From Sipunculus nudus (Eukaryota > Annelida > Sipuncula > Golfingiida > Sipunculidae): DNA of 64,000 nucleotides. Below, in pieces: positions 63,301 to 64,000 of this stretch; the first letter of the stretch is position 1, and every line of letters starts with the position of its first letter. The stretch lies in assembly GCA_026874595.1 (NCBI GenBank), contig CM049310.1, forward strand, positions 4,342,001-4,406,000, in the 5' to 3' direction. The notes under the pieces are model-generated. The model did no database searches, was not told where the DNA came from, and saw nothing but the letters and a program-made list of their open reading frames with translations. The translations under genes were made by a program, and so were the position numbers.

Positions 63301-63551
63301 CTTGTTCTGCATATATATCAATCATATATAATCACTGCTATCAAAAATAATAAAAGGACGACAGAATTTACTATTTATGAGTATATACCAACCGGAATTG
63401 TTTCTATTGTAGGTATTTACTGCCAACAGCGACAGGAATACAGTAGTTGCTCACGCCATCGACCCGATCTGGACTCGGTACATCGTATTTTTACCAGTGA
63501 CAGCTAACACTTCTCCTGTATGTATGCGGGTTGAGGTGGCTGGTTGTCCAG
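54302..63551 (+). CDS. Secreted FN2-kringle-F5/8C protein, 3' end beyond the window
   Basis: Coding exons: 54302-54401, 58977-59165, 59929-60195, 61412-61590, 62435-62578, 63413-63551; junction phases 1, 1, 1, 0, 0, 1, giving 339 residues so far. Exon 1 encodes a signal peptide (hydrophobic 'ACIVCLAFVLL'); an in-frame ATG at 54323 is an alternative start. Exon 2 is a fibronectin type II module ('GDTCQFPFVFNNKLYFGC ... YPWCGT ... WGYCAP', four Cys). Exon 3 is a complete kringle (TCQEWD, GCRNPNN, GPWCFTTD, CDIPDC; six Cys). Exons 4-6 form a full F5/8 type C (discoidin) domain from 'SVYQSGFEAERAALF' to 'RVEVAGCP'. Exon 4 uses a GC donor (CAG|GCATGT). The FN2 and kringle exons are symmetrical phase-1 modules, typical of exon shuffling. 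An extracellular adhesion or recognition role is inferred. What follows exon 6 is unknown, so a receptor or a protease is possible. Confidence 0.88.
55075..55330 (-). repeat. Inverted partner of the repeat at 49865-50115
   Basis: Reads 'ccatgacagagcttgcggcaatggagctgcc', 'caaagttta', 'ggtaatactccaggaa'-like and 'ccccgggctatgaggagaaggtcaaca' in reverse order to the first copy. It lies in intron 1 of the FN2-kringle gene. Confidence 0.7.
55979..56326. mobile_element. Miniature inverted-repeat element (GTATGGTTCTCAGGCAC family), copy 1
   Basis: The ends are 'aaggccaaaata...agtatggttctcaggcac' and 'ggtgcctcagaaccatacctttta...ttgcct'. The inner 'gggcggt' blocks and 'aaaaatttttt' are shared with copy 2 at 62020-62320 in the opposite orientation. 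Noncoding. Confidence 0.75.
56690..58050 (+). pseudogene. LINE reverse transcriptase, decayed, in intron 1
   Basis: Pieces in changing frames give the RT order: 'KAAGPDGIPPRHLRTC' (about 56835), 'HFNLSLQSG' and 'FKRS' (about 56915-56975), 'ETLVLNYLKHSIP' (about 57060), 'NGTTDEA' (about 57135), 'GAPQG' (about 57240), the catalytic 'FVDDTTLW' (about 57340) and 'CFKF' (about 57550). After the inserted miniature element come 'VIGLGLPVLLKLYSAVM' (about 57865). This is the RT of an L2/CR1-type non-LTR element on the plus strand. Many stops and frameshifts; no endonuclease domain seen upstream, so 5'-truncated. Confidence 0.8.
57611..57826. mobile_element. GGATCC-type miniature element nested in the LINE
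   Basis: The ends are TTCAGGCGCGGATCCAGG and 'ttggatccgcacctgaa'. G-tracts occur twice inside. It separates the RT catalytic region from the RT C-terminal region and so is younger than the LINE. Confidence 0.75.
60805..61249. mobile_element. Miniature element with TTAA flanks, in intron 3
   Basis: TTAA is at 60805-60808 and 61246-61249. The ends 'ggggcccaatcacctaatag' and 'tagtaggtgaatgggctcc' are inverted repeats of about 20 bp. TTAA flanks plus a G-rich end suggest a piggyBac-type nonautonomous element. The interior is shared with the repeat at 22135-22440. Confidence 0.6.
62020..62320. mobile_element. Miniature inverted-repeat element (GTATGGTTCTCAGGCAC family), copy 2
   Basis: The ends are 'taaggccaaaaaaagtatgg' continuing 'ttctcaggcac', and 'gtgcctgagaaccataccttttatttattttggcctta', near-perfect inverted repeats of about 30 bp. 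It lies in the intron between exons 4 and 5 of the FN2-kringle gene. Confidence 0.85.
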
Positions 63552-64000
63552 GTATGTTCACCACATTTTAATAGATAACCGTGTCATCTTATGGTTCGCT
63601 TTATTTTAATTACTTTAATCCATATCATGTTTTGATTTTAATCAACATATCATGATATAAGTTTCCATTTAATTATGACCATTTCTTGAATAACGTAATT
63701 AGGTCTGAAACGGATGATATCAGTGGCCAGTGCCGCTCATGCGTATTGTATTATATAATTTAATGGCTGCAGACCAAGTGAGTCCACCAGCACTTCATGC
63801 CCGCTCATATCAAGCACTAAGATGTGGACCTTCCCTACACTTATGTATAAATGCATATACAAACTATTATTTGATTATCTTATTCTGGAAATATCTATAC
63901 TTTTCCGACTCTGACTTAAGCTCTGTTACCTTACTCCATAGCCAGACCAGTTATGTATTTTACCTTATCAGTAAACTATTTAAAGTTTTTACTTATTTTT
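63552..64000 (+). other. Intron after exon 6, window edge
   Basis: It begins with the donor GTATGT after a phase-1 exon. No further exon is recognisable before the window ends. Confidence 0.5.

Overview
This window is nuclear DNA from an animal with introns in its genes. A mollusc, probably a bivalve, is the best guess. It is AT-rich and full of microsatellites and small inverted-repeat transposons. One DNA transposon has an 'ATTCGTGG'-type terminal repeat that I associate with molluscan genomes. Three host genes can be assembled exon by exon, and each keeps a consistent reading phase across every junction. The organism call is inference; the exon structures are read directly.

Layout. 1-2095: a diverged repeat block holding a solo LTR (455-1324, target duplication ATAG). 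2096-9833: a decayed LTR retrotransposon in the order gag, protease, integrase, reverse transcriptase (RT), RNase H. Integrase before RT in a Ty3/gypsy-type element, together with a SCAN-like capsid, marks it as GmR1-like. Its RT is split in the catalytic YIDD codons by a 1,349-bp DNA transposon flanked by a TA target duplication. 10253-20926 (minus): a complete 10-exon gene for a secreted 527-residue protein with a choice-of-anchor-B (LVIVD/beta-propeller-like) core and thrombospondin-1-like cysteine segments at both ends. Its introns hold a ~150-bp tandem array, a four-unit 236-bp tandem duplication that copies the start of exon 3, and a partial copy of exon 5.

21-42 kb is gene-poor. It holds a second solo LTR (26442-27271, minus, duplication ATAT) nested inside an older inverted-repeat element, a decayed LINE, a ~1.37-kb foldback element made of CATCTGC/GATGGGC palindromes, and several GGCGTCAAT-type and GGATCC-type miniature elements. 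42855-47090 (plus): a four-exon gene for a 421-residue transcription factor with a SNAG-like N-terminus and four C2H2 zinc fingers. A degenerate ~350-bp block is repeated twice upstream of it. 47-54 kb is intergenic, with a LINE 3' end. 54302-63551 and beyond (plus): the 5' part of a gene for a signal peptide, fibronectin type II, kringle and F5/8C (discoidin) protein that runs off the right edge. Its first intron holds another LINE, itself split by a miniature element.

The three host genes show no shared pathway. Two encode extracellular proteins and one a nuclear regulator. The strongest leads are the GmR1-like element with its SCAN-like Gag in a likely protostome, the recent partial-exon amplification in the choice-of-anchor-B gene, and the FN2-kringle-discoidin architecture.
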